From assembly GCA_036389295.1 (NCBI GenBank), contig DASVQB010000051.1:1-64000 (forward strand): a DNA stretch of 64,000 bases, given 5' to 3'. The position numbers and the translations under genes were made by a program. Below, in pieces: positions 11,999 through 20,580 of this stretch (its first letter is position 1; every line of letters begins with the position of its first letter). The notes under the pieces are model-generated. The model was not told the DNA's origin and did not search any database. It worked only from the letters and a program-made list of their open reading frames with translations. This stretch comes from AC-37 sp036389295. GTDB taxonomy: Bacteria > Actinomycetota > Thermoleophilia > Solirubrobacterales > Thermoleophilaceae.

Positions 11999-13114
11999 AT
12001 GACCATGCAGCATGCTGGGGACGAGGGCGCCGACCTGGAGCACCGCCAGGAGCCCCGGCTCGTAAAGGCCCTCGAGATGGTCGCTCCCGGGTCCGCCGTC
12101 CGCGAGGGCATCGACCACATCCTTCACGCCCGCACCGGCGCCCTGATCTGCATCGGCGAGAACGACGACCTCTCGTTCCTCTACTCGGGCGGGCTCAAGC
12201 TCGAAGTCGACTACACGCCCGCGCTGCTCTACCAGATCGCGAAGATGGACGGGGCGATCATCCTCTCCGCCAACGCGACCAAGATCTGCTGGGCCAACGT
12301 CCAGCTGATGCCGGACCCCACGATCCACTCGGTCGAGACCGGCACCCGCCACCGGACGGCCGAGCGCGTCTCCAAGCAGACCGGCGCCCTCGTCATCGCG
12401 ATCTCCCAGCGCCGCGACGTCGTCTCGCTCTACGTGGACGGCAGCAAGTACATCCTCGAGGAGATCCCGGTCGTCCTGGCCAAGGCGAACCAGGCGCTGG
12501 CCACCCTCGAGAAGTACCGGACCCGCCTCGAGCAGGTCTCGACCCGCCTCACCGCACTGGAGTTCGAGGGCGGCGCGACGCTCCACGACGTCCTCACCGT
12601 GCTCCAGCGCGCCGAGCTCGTCACCCGCATGGCCGTCGAGATCGAGCGCTACATCGTGGAGCTCGGCACCGAGGGCCGGCTGATCGAGATGCAGCTCGAG
12701 GAGACGATGGTCGGCGCCGCCGCGGACAAGGCCTCCCTGGTCCAGGACTACCTGGCCGAGGAGTCCGAGGAGGACTTCGCGCTGGTCATCGACCAGCTCG
12801 CGCGGCTACCCCACGAGGACCTGCTCGACTTCGGGCGGCTGGCGGAGCTGCTCGGCTACGACCGCAAGCTCAACACCCTCGACCACCCGGTCTCGCCGCG
12901 CGGCTACCGGATCCTGGGACGCATACCCCGCTTGCCTAAGCTTGTCATCCAGGCCATAGTTCACGAGTTCGAGGGGCTGGACGAGATCATCGCCGCCGCC
13001 GACGCCGAGCTCGAGGCCGTCGAGGGCGTCGGCGACATGCGGGCGAAGGACATCCGCGAGGGCCTTCGCCGGCTTCAGGAGATCAACCTCGTGGACCGCT
13101 ATCTGCAAACGTGA
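11999..13114 (+). CDS. disA: Diadenylate cyclase / DNA integrity scanning protein DisA
   Basis: 371-aa enzyme that condenses two ATP into c-di-AMP and couples synthesis to DNA state. The DAC domain carries KMDGAI (near residue 83) and the TRHRTAER ATP-binding motif (near residue 116). A helical linker follows, and the C-terminal helix-hairpin-helix DNA-binding domain includes VEGVGDMRAKDIREGL. TAGAAT at 11991-11996 lies 8 nt before the second in-frame ATG (12005), so translation may start there on a leaderless mRNA; the upstream ATG is kept here. The stop overlaps the carD GTG by 4 bp, implying translational coupling. Confidence 0.96.
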   Translation: MTMQHAGDEGADLEHRQEPRLVKALEMVAPGSAVREGIDHILHARTGALICIGENDDLSFLYSGGLKLEVDYTPALLYQIAKMDGAIILSANATKICWANVQLMPDPTIHSVETGTRHRTAERVSKQTGALVIAISQRRDVVSLYVDGSKYILEEIPVVLAKANQALATLEKYRTRLEQVSTRLTALEFEGGATLHDVLTVLQRAELVTRMAVEIERYIVELGTEGRLIEMQLEETMVGAAADKASLVQDYLAEESEEDFALVIDQLARLPHEDLLDFGRLAELLGYDRKLNTLDHPVSPRGYRILGRIPRLPKLVIQAIVHEFEGLDEIIAAADAELEAVEGVGDMRAKDIREGLRRLQEINLVDRYLQT

Positions 13115-13722
13115 CCATCGAAGCGAGGGGAGGCAACATCAGCGACGCAGACTGGGAGCAGACCGTCGAGGAGCTCGAGGTCGGGCGTGAGGCGCCGCAG
13201 ATCGAGTACGAGATCGGCGACCACGTCGTCTACCCGCACCACGGTGCCGGGAAGATCCTGAAGAAGGAGCTCAAGGAGGTCCTCGGCGACAAGCGTGAGT
13301 ACCTGACGATCAAGATCCTGCACAACGACATGACCGTCATGGTCCCGTGCGAGAACGCGGGCCGGGCGGGGCTGCGACGCGTCATCGACGACGATGACGT
13401 CCGCAAGGTGCTCGCCGTGCTGCGGGACGACGTCAGCCAGATGCCGAAGAACTGGAACCGGCGGTTCAAGCACAACCGGGACAAGATCAAGACCGGCGAC
13501 GTGTTCGAGCTGGCGGAGGTGGTTCGGAACCTCGCCATCCGGGAGGCCGACAAGGGGCTCTCGACCGGCGAGAAGCAGATGTACACGCGCGCGAAGAAGA
13601 TCCTCGCATCCGAGCTGATGTACGCGCTCGACATGGAGGAGGGCGAGGCGGAGGAGCATCTCGAGAGCCTGATCTCGGACGCCCACGCCGAGCGCAACGG
13701 AGCGACCGCGGCCGCGCGCTAG
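13111..13722 (+). CDS. carD: CarD-family RNA polymerase-binding transcription factor
   Basis: 203-aa global regulator that binds the RNA polymerase beta subunit through an N-terminal Tudor-like RID domain (EIGDHVVYPHHGAGKI) and stabilises open complexes with its helical C-terminal domain (NWNRRFKHNRDKIKTGD and the following helices). It starts at a GTG inside the disA stop (GTGA overlap). It carries ~35 more N-terminal residues than the shortest family members. The position between disA and ispD matches other actinobacteria. Confidence 0.94.
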   Translation: MTIEARGGNISDADWEQTVEELEVGREAPQIEYEIGDHVVYPHHGAGKILKKELKEVLGDKREYLTIKILHNDMTVMVPCENAGRAGLRRVIDDDDVRKVLAVLRDDVSQMPKNWNRRFKHNRDKIKTGDVFELAEVVRNLAIREADKGLSTGEKQMYTRAKKILASELMYALDMEEGEAEEHLESLISDAHAERNGATAAAR

Positions 13723-13736
13723 TCCGGACAGAGACG

Positions 13737-14387
13737 GTGGTCGTCGGCATCGTCGCCGCCGCCGGCCGGGGCGAACGCCTTGGGGGAGCGACCCCCAAGG
13801 CGTTCGTCGTCTGTGCCGGGAAGCCGCTGCTCGAGTGGAGCGCGGAGGTGCTCGGCGCCGTCTGCGACCGGGTCGTGGTCGCGGTCCCGCCGGGGCACGA
13901 AGGCGACGGGCCCGACCGGGTCGCGGGGGGCGGCTCGCGGTCCGAGTCGGTGCGGGCCGCGCTCGCCGCGGCGCCCGGCGCGCGGGTCGCGGTCGTCCAG
14001 GACGCCGCGCGGCCGCTCGTCACGGCGCAGCTCGTGCGCGACTGCGTCGCGGCGGTCGAGGAGGGCTGGGACGGTGCGGTGGCGGCCGCCCGGGTGACCG
14101 ACACGGTCAAGGAGGCCGACGGGGCGGGCCGGGTGACCCGGACGCTCGACCGTTCGCGGCTTTGGGCGATCCAGACGCCGCAGGCGTTCGCCGCCGCCGC
14201 GCTCCGCCGCGCGCTCGACGCGCCGGCGGCGGCGCTGGCCGCGGCCACCGACGACGCGTCCCTGGTCGAGGCCGCCGGTGGGTCGGTCCGCGTGGTCGAG
14301 GCGCCGGCGGACAACCTGAAGGTCACCGGCCCGCTCGACCTCGAGCGCGCCGAGGCGCTGCTGCTCGCGCGGGCCGCCGCGGGCTAG
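13737..14387 (+). CDS. ispD: 2-C-methyl-D-erythritol 4-phosphate cytidylyltransferase IspD
   Basis: 216-aa enzyme of the MEP isoprenoid pathway that forms CDP-ME from MEP and CTP. The nucleotide-binding loop AAAGRGERLGG, the QDAARPLV segment and QTPQAF are all present, and length is typical. GTG start 14 bp after carD. ispF lies 2.6 kb downstream, separated by two unrelated genes, whereas many genomes have ispD-ispF adjacent. Confidence 0.95.
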   Translation: MVVGIVAAAGRGERLGGATPKAFVVCAGKPLLEWSAEVLGAVCDRVVVAVPPGHEGDGPDRVAGGGSRSESVRAALAAAPGARVAVVQDAARPLVTAQLVRDCVAAVEEGWDGAVAAARVTDTVKEADGAGRVTRTLDRSRLWAIQTPQAFAAAALRRALDAPAAALAAATDDASLVEAAGGSVRVVEAPADNLKVTGPLDLERAEALLLARAAAG

Positions 14388-14391
14388 CGCC

Positions 14392-14460
14392 GCACCGGCC
14401 GCACGGCGCTCGGCACCGGCCGCACGGCGCGCCGCACCGGCCGCACGGCGCTCCGCGCGG
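14392..14460. repeat. 21-bp tandem repeat between convergent ispD and cupredoxin genes
   Basis: Three units begin at 14392, 14413 and 14434 (core GCACCGGCCGCACGGCGC), followed by a diverged partial unit. Each unit contains GCCG-CA-CGGC dyad symmetry. It fills the gap between two convergent genes and may work as a transcription barrier. Confidence 0.8.
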
Positions 14461-14476
14461 GCCGCAACGGCGGTCC

Positions 14477-16153
14477 CTACCCCGCCTTCACGCGGAAGGC
14501 GCCGCGCATGAACGGGTGCACCCTGCAGAAGTACGTGTAGGTGCCGGGTGCGAGGTCGGCAGGGGTCTGCCAGCTCGAGCTGTTCGCGGCCGCCGAGTAG
14601 CCGGGGATGCCGAAGCCGAGCTCCCCCGAGTCGAGCTCCACGTCGGCGTCGGCGAGCGGGTAGCTGACGCCGGCCCCGCGGTTGCACGGCGCGCGGCAGG
14701 CGGTGATCGTGTGGTAGACGTCCTGGGCGGAGTCGGCGTTCTCGAACCGGAGCTGCTGGCCGGGGCGGATCACGGGCGGGCTCTGGAAGGCGCCGGACGA
14801 GGACAGGTCGCCCGGCAGGTAGAGGAAGTTGGCGATCCCCGCGCTGTTCGTCGCGGCGCCGTCCGGCAGGTCGCGGGGATCGGGAAGGTCGGTCGGCTCG
14901 CCGCCCTCGTGGTCGTTCTCCGCCAGGTGACCGTGCGTCACCGTCCCCCGCTCGGGCGGTGGGTCCCGGAACGGATCGGGGCCCTCCTCGTCCGACATGT
15001 AGAGGATGATGATCCCCATCACCTCGTACCACGACGCCCGCTTCGACTCGTACGTCGCGGTCATGCGCAGGCGGTCGCCCTTCTTCAGGCCGACGCGCCA
15101 CGACGGGTCGGTCGCGGTCATCGAGAAGTCCCACGACACCGGTCCGTTCGGGTCGTAGTACACCGCGTCGGAGCGGAAGAGATGCACCGAGTCGCGCACG
15201 CGCGAGAGCGCCGGATGCCGCCTGCGGTGCAGGGCTTCGAGCCGGCGGTGGAGAAGCGCGTGCGCGCGCGCCCGGCGGTGAGCCGGCAGGCGGCGCAGCC
15301 GGGCGTGCCCGCGCCGGTGGCGCTTCGCCAGGAGGCGGTGCAGGGCCCGGTGCCCGCGAGCGTCGAACGTCCGGGCGCCGCCGGGCCGGACGAGGTCCAG
15401 GTCGTCCCACAGGCCGCCCGGGTGGACGTGGCCGAAGCCGAGCACCAGCGTCCCGTCCCGGTCCACCGTCCACTCGTTCCGGCGCCGCCCCCCGCCGTAC
15501 GGGTTCGCGGCCTCGTCGGGATAGGTGAGCAGCCCGTCGCCGCCCGTGCCGCGATGCGTGTCGAAGACCGGGTACGGGGAGCCGTTCTCCACGTCCATCC
15601 AGACCGGCCGGACCGGCTTCAGACGCCGTCCGAGATCGGAGTCGGCGGGGACCCAGTCGACCTCGTACGTGACCCAGACCTGGTCCGGGCTCGTGGTCAG
15701 GTTGTGGATCATCGGGTTGATCAGCCACCGGTCGTCCGCGCGCACCGGGTAGCCGTAGCCCGGCGGGAGCTTCATCTCGGTCTTCTCCTCGGCCACGGCG
15801 AAGAAGCGCTCGCCGCCGAAGACGCTCCCGCCGCCGGGGCTGGTCGAGTCGTTCCCCGACAGGTTCACCCAGACGCCGTGGTGGAGGTGGATCACGTCCA
15901 CCGGTGGGGGAGTCCCGTCCGCGCGCTCGAGGTCGGGCCTCATGCGCAGGATGAAGCCGTCGCCCGGCGGGCGGTCGACGTCCGGCCCGACCAGGTTCGT
16001 GTTCTGGCCCGGCGTGACCGGCAACGGCCCGTAGCGGAACTTCATGTGCTGGACGTCGTCCTCCGCGGCCCCCGCGACGGTCGGCGCCAGCAGAAGCCCC
16101 AATCCCGCAAGGACCGCCGCTGCCCCCCGCATGCGACTGAGCAGTCTAGACAT
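14477..16153 (-). CDS. Secreted copper-binding (plastocyanin-like) protein
   Basis: 558-aa exported protein. The ATG at 16153 (MSRLLSRMRG...) begins a signal peptide ending at VAGAAE; the open frame continues upstream but only as a shadow of the PHP gene. The N-terminal two thirds has His-rich motifs (VIHLHHGVWVN, GFGHVHPGG) and a striking ~60-residue Arg/His-rich segment. The C-terminal ~110 residues form a cupredoxin fold with type-1 copper ligands visible as YHTIT, then YFCRVHPFM (Cys, His, Met). It may be a periplasmic electron carrier or copper-dependent oxidase-like protein. It runs divergently from the PHP gene, 51 bp apart. Confidence 0.75.
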   Translation of the reverse strand: MSRLLSRMRGAAAVLAGLGLLLAPTVAGAAEDDVQHMKFRYGPLPVTPGQNTNLVGPDVDRPPGDGFILRMRPDLERADGTPPPVDVIHLHHGVWVNLSGNDSTSPGGGSVFGGERFFAVAEEKTEMKLPPGYGYPVRADDRWLINPMIHNLTTSPDQVWVTYEVDWVPADSDLGRRLKPVRPVWMDVENGSPYPVFDTHRGTGGDGLLTYPDEAANPYGGGRRRNEWTVDRDGTLVLGFGHVHPGGLWDDLDLVRPGGARTFDARGHRALHRLLAKRHRRGHARLRRLPAHRRARAHALLHRRLEALHRRRHPALSRVRDSVHLFRSDAVYYDPNGPVSWDFSMTATDPSWRVGLKKGDRLRMTATYESKRASWYEVMGIIILYMSDEEGPDPFRDPPPERGTVTHGHLAENDHEGGEPTDLPDPRDLPDGAATNSAGIANFLYLPGDLSSSGAFQSPPVIRPGQQLRFENADSAQDVYHTITACRAPCNRGAGVSYPLADADVELDSGELGFGIPGYSAAANSSSWQTPADLAPGTYTYFCRVHPFMRGAFRVKAG

Positions 16154-16204
16154 CGAGCGGCGGTCGTCGAGCCGGTGGGCGCCCGCGTAGCCTGTCCGTC
16201 CGAA

Positions 16205-17032
16205 GTGCTCACCGACCTCCACGTCCACCTGCGACCCGACGACCTCGACGCGAGCGCCGAGGACCACTTCACCGCGGCCAACGCCGAGCGCTACCTGGAG
16301 GTCGCCGCCGAGCGCGGGGTCGAGGAGCTCGGCGTCTCCGAGCACGTGTACCGGTTCCGCGAGGCCCTCTCGGTGTGGCGGCACCCGTTCTGGACGATGA
16401 ACGCGAAGGACGACCTCGACGCCTACTGCGCGTTCGTCCGCGAGGAGACCCCGCTTCGCCTCGGGATCGAGGCCGACTTCGTGCCGGGCGCCGAGGACCG
16501 GACGGCGAACCTGCTGGAGGAGCGCGACCTCGACTACGTGATCGGCTCCGTCCACTTCCTCCGCGACGCCGCCCTCGACATGCGCGGGGACTGGGACGTG
16601 TGGACGCACGGCGACCCCGAGAAGGTCTGGCGGCGGTACTTCGAGACGCTCGGCGAGGCCGCGCGCAGCGGGCTCTTCGATGTCCTCGCCCATCCCGACC
16701 TCGTGAAGGTGTGGGGTGCGGAGTCGCCGCGGCCCGACGGCGACCTGCGCCGTTTCTACGATCTCGCGATGGACGGGATCGCGGACTCCGACGTCGCGAT
16801 CGAGGTCTCCACCTCCGGCCTGCGCAAGCCGGTCGGCGAGATCTACCCCGCGCCCGCGTTCCTCGAGATGTGCCTCGAGGCCGGACGGCCCGTCGCGCTG
16901 TCCTCCGACGCCCACGTGCCGGGCGACATCGCCCACCGCTACGACGACGCACTCGAGCTGCTCGACTCGCTCGGCGTCGACCGGCTGGCCGTCTTCGAGC
17001 GCCGCGAGCGTCGGCTGGAGCCGATCGGGTGA
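16205..17032 (+). CDS. PHP-domain phosphatase (histidinol-phosphatase HisJ-like)
   Basis: 275-aa metal-dependent phosphoesterase. The N-terminal DLHVHLRP supplies the first metal-binding His residues, with further conserved motifs SEHVYRF, GIEADFVPG, IGSVHFL, LAHPDLVKVWG and LSSDAHVP. This matches HisJ-type histidinol-phosphate phosphatases in length and motif order, although related PHP enzymes act on other phosphates. The GTG at 16205 starts right at the homology; TAGCCT at 16188 may be a -10. The stop overlaps the ispF GTG by 3 bp. Confidence 0.85.
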   Translation: MLTDLHVHLRPDDLDASAEDHFTAANAERYLEVAAERGVEELGVSEHVYRFREALSVWRHPFWTMNAKDDLDAYCAFVREETPLRLGIEADFVPGAEDRTANLLEERDLDYVIGSVHFLRDAALDMRGDWDVWTHGDPEKVWRRYFETLGEAARSGLFDVLAHPDLVKVWGAESPRPDGDLRRFYDLAMDGIADSDVAIEVSTSGLRKPVGEIYPAPAFLEMCLEAGRPVALSSDAHVPGDIAHRYDDALELLDSLGVDRLAVFERRERRLEPIG

Positions 17033-17508
17033 GGACCGGGATCGGCTACGACTCGCACCGGTTCGCCGAGGGGCGGCCGCTGGTGCTCGGCGGGGTCGAG
17101 ATCGAGGGCGCCGAGCGCGGGCTCGAGGGCCACTCGGACGCCGACGTCCTCACCCACGCGATCATGGACGCGCTGCTCGGCGCGGCCGGGCTCGGCGACA
17201 TCGGCCGCTGGTTCCCCGACACCGACGAGCGCTACCGCGACGCGCGCAGCGTCGAGCTGCTCGACGAGGTGCGCGGGATGCTGCTGGAGCACGAGCTCCT
17301 GGTCGAGAACGTGGACGCGACCATCCTGTGCGAGGCGCCGCGGCTCGCCGGCGACCGCGACCGCATGCGGGAGACGCTCGCGCTGGCGCTCGGCGTCGAC
17401 GGCCCGCGGGTGAACGTCAAGTTCGGGACCAACGAGGGGATGGGCTTCGTCGGCCGCGGCGAGGGCGTGGCGGCGCTGGCGGTCGCGACGCTCGACCGGG
17501 TCGGATGA
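17029..17508 (+). CDS. ispF: 2-C-methyl-D-erythritol 2,4-cyclodiphosphate synthase IspF
   Basis: 159-aa MEP-pathway enzyme that releases CMP to form MEcPP. Zinc-site motif GYDSHRF at the N-terminus, HSDADV, NVDATI and the C-terminal EGMGFVGRGEGV are all present. The GTG start lies within the preceding stop codon, and its own stop overlaps the cysS ATG (ATGA). The tight overlaps imply one transcript PHP-ispF-cysS-rlmB. Confidence 0.95.
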   Translation: MRTGIGYDSHRFAEGRPLVLGGVEIEGAERGLEGHSDADVLTHAIMDALLGAAGLGDIGRWFPDTDERYRDARSVELLDEVRGMLLEHELLVENVDATILCEAPRLAGDRDRMRETLALALGVDGPRVNVKFGTNEGMGFVGRGEGVAALAVATLDRVG

Positions 17509-18875
17509 GGCCCGTCCGGATCCAGGACACGCTGACCGGCGAGCTGCGCGCCCTCGAGCCGCGCGAGGGGGGCCGGGTCGGGATCTACGCGTGCGGGCCG
17601 ACCGTCTACGGGCCGGTCCACGTCGGCAACGCGCGGCCGTACGTCGTCTTCTCGCTGCTGCGCCGGTTCCTGGAGCACGAGGGCTACGAGCCGACGCTCG
17701 TCGTCAACGTCACCGACGTCAACGACAAGATCTACGACGCGGCGCGCGCGGCCGGGGTGACGAGCGAGGAGCTGGCGGGCGAGATGACGCGCCGCTACGA
17801 GGAGGACACCGACCGGCTCGGGCTCGGCCGCCCGGACTTCGAGCCCAAGGCGAGCGAGACGATCGACGCGATCGTGTCGCTGATCGAGGCGCTCGTCGAC
17901 CGCGGCCACGCGTACGCCACCGGCGGCGACGTGTACTTCCGGGTCGGGAGCTTCGACGGCTACGGCAAGCTCTCGAACCGGGCGCTCGAGGACATGGACC
18001 AGGGCGAGGACGACGTGGCGGGGTCGGGCGCCGTGAAGGAGAGCCCCCACGACTTCGCGCTGTGGAAGGCGCACAAGGAGGGCGAGGACACCTCGTGGCC
18101 GTCGCCGTGGGGGCCGGGCCGGCCCGGGTGGCACATCGAGTGCTCGGCGATGGCGGAGGAGATCCTCGGGCTCGACTTCGAGGTGCACGGCGGCGGCTCC
18201 GACCTCGTCTTCCCCCATCACGAGAACGAGGTCGCGCAGACCGAGGCCGGTCGCGGGCGCCCGCTGGCCCGGCTGTGGATGCACAACGGGATGGTCAGCT
18301 TCGACGAGGAGAAGATGTCGAAGTCGGTCGGGAACATCCGGCTGCTCGGCGGCGCGCTCGACGAGGCCGGCGCGGACACGCTGCTCATGTACTTCGCGGG
18401 GGGGCACTACCGGCAGCCGATCGTCTACTCGGACGAACAGCTCGACCAGGCGCGGAGCCGGACGGCGCGGCTGCGGGAGCTGGGGCGGCGGCTCGACCCG
18501 GCCCTCCCGGCGCCCGAGGCGGTCGAGCCGTACGCGGAGCGGTTCCTGGCGGCCCTGGCCGACGACTTCAACGGGCCGGCCGCGCTCGCCGAGCTGTTCG
18601 GCTGGGTTGGCGAGGCCAACCGCCGGCTCGACGCGGGCGAGGCGCTCGGCGTCGGCGCGCTGCGCGACATGCTCTGGTGCCTCGGGCTCGAGCGGCTGCT
18701 GGAGGCCGAGGACGACGCGCCCGACGCGGACGCCCAGCGGCTCCTCGGCGAGCGCGAGCGGGCCCGGGCCGAGCGCGACTTCGCGACCGCCGACGCCCGC
18801 CGCGACGAGCTCCGCGCGCTCGGCTGGGAGGTGCGCGACACGGCGGAGGGGCCGCGGCTGGTGCGCGCCCGGTGA
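17505..18875 (+). CDS. cysS: Cysteinyl-tRNA synthetase
   Basis: 456-aa class I synthetase. It shows the zinc-site Cys in YACGPTVYGPVHVGNARPY (with the HVGN form of the HIGH motif), a second zinc-site region (WHIECSAM, PHHENEVAQ), the KMSKS loop (EEKMSKSVGN) and a C-terminal DALR-type helical domain. ATG overlaps the ispF stop by 4 bp. The stop overlaps a GTG that opens a 46-codon frame leading to rlmB. Confidence 0.95.
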   Translation: MRPVRIQDTLTGELRALEPREGGRVGIYACGPTVYGPVHVGNARPYVVFSLLRRFLEHEGYEPTLVVNVTDVNDKIYDAARAAGVTSEELAGEMTRRYEEDTDRLGLGRPDFEPKASETIDAIVSLIEALVDRGHAYATGGDVYFRVGSFDGYGKLSNRALEDMDQGEDDVAGSGAVKESPHDFALWKAHKEGEDTSWPSPWGPGRPGWHIECSAMAEEILGLDFEVHGGGSDLVFPHHENEVAQTEAGRGRPLARLWMHNGMVSFDEEKMSKSVGNIRLLGGALDEAGADTLLMYFAGGHYRQPIVYSDEQLDQARSRTARLRELGRRLDPALPAPEAVEPYAERFLAALADDFNGPAALAELFGWVGEANRRLDAGEALGVGALRDMLWCLGLERLLEAEDDAPDADAQRLLGERERARAERDFATADARRDELRALGWEVRDTAEGPRLVRAR

Positions 18876-19012
18876 CCGCGCCGCCGCTCCCGGGGCCGCG
18901 CCGACCGGCTTCGCCCGCCGGCCCCCGGTCGCGCCGACCGGCTTCGTCGACCGCCGCGGGAGTCCGCCGACCGGCTTCGCCCGCCCCCGGCGCGCGCCGA
19001 GCGGGCTCGTGA
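18872..19012 (+). CDS. Possible 46-aa Arg/Pro/Ala repeat peptide coupled to cysS and rlmB
   Basis: An open frame from a GTG that overlaps the cysS stop (GTGA) to a TGA that overlaps the rlmB GTG (GTGA). The translation carries an 11-residue repeat (RRPASPAGPRS, RRPASSTAAGV, RRPASPAPGAR). The exact 4-bp overlap at both ends fits the coupling style of this operon and would explain how ribosomes reach rlmB. However, the 33-bp repeat is open in more than one frame and the composition is low-complexity, so this could be noncoding spacer. No known family. Confidence 0.35.
   Translation: MTAPPLPGPRRPASPAGPRSRRPASSTAAGVRRPASPAPGARRAGS
18898..18996 (+). repeat. 33-bp tandem repeat between cysS and rlmB
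   Basis: Three units begin at 18898, 18931 and 18964 (core CGCCGACCGGCTTCG). The period is 33 bp, i.e. 11 codons, which keeps all frames unchanged on expansion or loss. Confidence 0.8.
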
Positions 19013-19728
19013 TCGTCTACGGACGGCAGCCGGTGCGCGAGGCGCTGCGCGGGCGGCGCGAGGTCGCGCGCGTCTGGGCGAGCCCGCGGGCGGCGCGGGA
19101 GCCGTGGCTCGCCGGGGCCGACGGCGGCGGCCGGGGCGGCGTCGAGCTCCTCGCCGCCGACGACGCGGCGCTCGCCGAGCGGTGCGGGTCCTCCGACCAC
19201 CAGGGCGTGTGCGCGGAGGTCTCCCCGTACCAGTACGCCGACCCGCTCGAGCTGCTCGCGGCGGACGACGCCCTGGTCGTCTGCCTCGACGAGGTGCAGG
19301 ACCCGCACAACCTCGGCGCGGTCTGCCGGGTGGCGGAGTGCGCCGGCGCCGCGGGCGTCGTGGTCGGCGAGCGGCGCTCGGCCCAGGTGACGCCGGCGGT
19401 TTGCCGGGCCTCGGCCGGGGCGGTCGAGCACCTGCCGGTGGCGCGGGCGCGCAACCTGGCCGACTACCTGGCCGCGGCGAAGGAGCGGGAGGCGTGGGTC
19501 TACGGGGCGTCGACCGCCCAGGGCGCCGTCCCGTACGACGAGCCGGACTACGCCGGCCGTGTCGTGCTGGTCCTCGGCTCGGAGGGACGCGGCCTGCGGC
19601 CGCGGGTGGCGGCGGCGTGCGACCGGCTGGTCGCGCTGCCCGTCCGCGGGCGGGTCGAGTCGCTCAACGTGAGCACGGCCGCCGCCGCGCTGGTGTACGG
19701 GATCTTGCATTCCCGCCGACCGGGTTGA
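19009..19728 (+). CDS. rlmB: 23S rRNA (guanosine-2'-O-)-methyltransferase RlmB / TrmH family
   Basis: 239-aa SPOUT methyltransferase. The N-terminal substrate-binding domain begins VIVYGRQPVREAL; the knot motifs are DPHNLGAVCRVAE, LVLGSEGRGLRP and SLNVSTAAAALVYG. The GTG at 19009 is at the start of homology. An in-frame extension upstream through the 33-bp repeat exists but has no start codon before cysS. The stop codon overlaps the TTGACA of the sigH promoter. Confidence 0.92.
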   Translation: MIVYGRQPVREALRGRREVARVWASPRAAREPWLAGADGGGRGGVELLAADDAALAERCGSSDHQGVCAEVSPYQYADPLELLAADDALVVCLDEVQDPHNLGAVCRVAECAGAAGVVVGERRSAQVTPAVCRASAGAVEHLPVARARNLADYLAAAKEREAWVYGASTAQGAVPYDEPDYAGRVVLVLGSEGRGLRPRVAAACDRLVALPVRGRVESLNVSTAAAALVYGILHSRRPG

Positions 19729-19753
19729 CACCGTCCGATAACCCGGGGATACT
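19725..19753 (+). promoter_or_regulatory. Sigma70-type promoter for sigH-like gene
   Basis: TTGACA (19725-19730), a 17-nt spacer, then GATACT (19748-19753). This is one of only two consensus -35 boxes with correct spacing seen in the window. It leaves a ~130-nt 5' leader before the GTG at 19894. Confidence 0.6.
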
Positions 19754-19893
19754 TGCGCCGCAGATAAGGCTTGACTTGAGCCTCAGCCTCTTGTGAGGGC
19801 GACGGCGAGGGTCACGCGAGATCTGGCGCTACCAGGGGAGGTAAGTGCGCCCGGTTCTTCGGTTCCGCATGGGCCGAGGGAGGGAGATCCCCA

Positions 19894-20550
19894 GTGGCGA
19901 TATCCGCTTCTCCGCGAGGCGCTCAACCTCAGCTGGAGGTTGACGATCACTATCTCGTGGCGCTCGCCAAGCAGGGCAAGCGCGACGCGTACGACCGCAT
20001 CGTCCGCCGCTACTACGGCTTCGTGCGGCTGAAGGCGTCGTCGTACTTCCTGATCGGAGGCGACTCCGACGACCTGATCCAGGAGGGGCTGGTCGGCCTG
20101 TACAAGGCCGTCCGCGACTACCGCACGGACCGCGAGTCGAGCTTCCGCAACTTCGCGGAGCTCTGCATCACGCGCCAGATCATCACCGCCGTCAAGACCT
20201 CGACGCGCAACAAGCACACGCCGCTCAACCAGTACGTCTCGTTCTCGCAGACGCCGGCGACCGCCGGCGGCGACGGCGAGCCGACGCTCGACGAGGTCCT
20301 GCCCGGCCCGACCGCGCACGACCCCGTCAACCAGGTGATCTCGTCCGAGGAGCTGCACAGCCTCGTGGCGTGCCTCTCGAGCGTGCTGTCCGAGCTGGAG
20401 AGCTCCGTGCTCTCGCTGTACCTCGACGGGCACTCGTACGAGGCGATCGCCGAGCGGCTGGCGTGCGACACGAAGACGGTGGACAACGCGCTCCAGCGCG
20501 TGAAGCGCAAGGTGGGCGCGCACCTCCAGTCGCGGAACGTGCTGCTGTAG
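19894..20550 (+). CDS. sigH: RNA polymerase sigma factor, SigH/Spo0H-like
   Basis: 218-aa sigma70-family factor. Region 2 (RKYYGFVRLKASSYFLIGG-type helix, then DDLIQEGLVGLYKAVRDY) and a C-terminal region 4 HTH (HSYEAIAERLACDTKTVDNALQRVKRK) are clear. In Firmicutes the homologue sits at the same place downstream of rlmB and controls entry into stationary phase and sporulation; its role here is inferred only from that synteny. GTG start follows GGGAGGGAGA. Confidence 0.88.
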   Translation: MAISASPRGAQPQLEVDDHYLVALAKQGKRDAYDRIVRRYYGFVRLKASSYFLIGGDSDDLIQEGLVGLYKAVRDYRTDRESSFRNFAELCITRQIITAVKTSTRNKHTPLNQYVSFSQTPATAGGDGEPTLDEVLPGPTAHDPVNQVISSEELHSLVACLSSVLSELESSVLSLYLDGHSYEAIAERLACDTKTVDNALQRVKRKVGAHLQSRNVLL

Positions 20551-20580
20551 CGCCGACGACTGGGGCCCGGGCCGCTCCCC

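Noticed and set aside
18876..19008. N-terminal repeat extension of RlmB
   Set aside because: The frame is open through the 33-bp repeat but has no start codon between the cysS stop and the repeat; the GTG at 19009 fits family homology.
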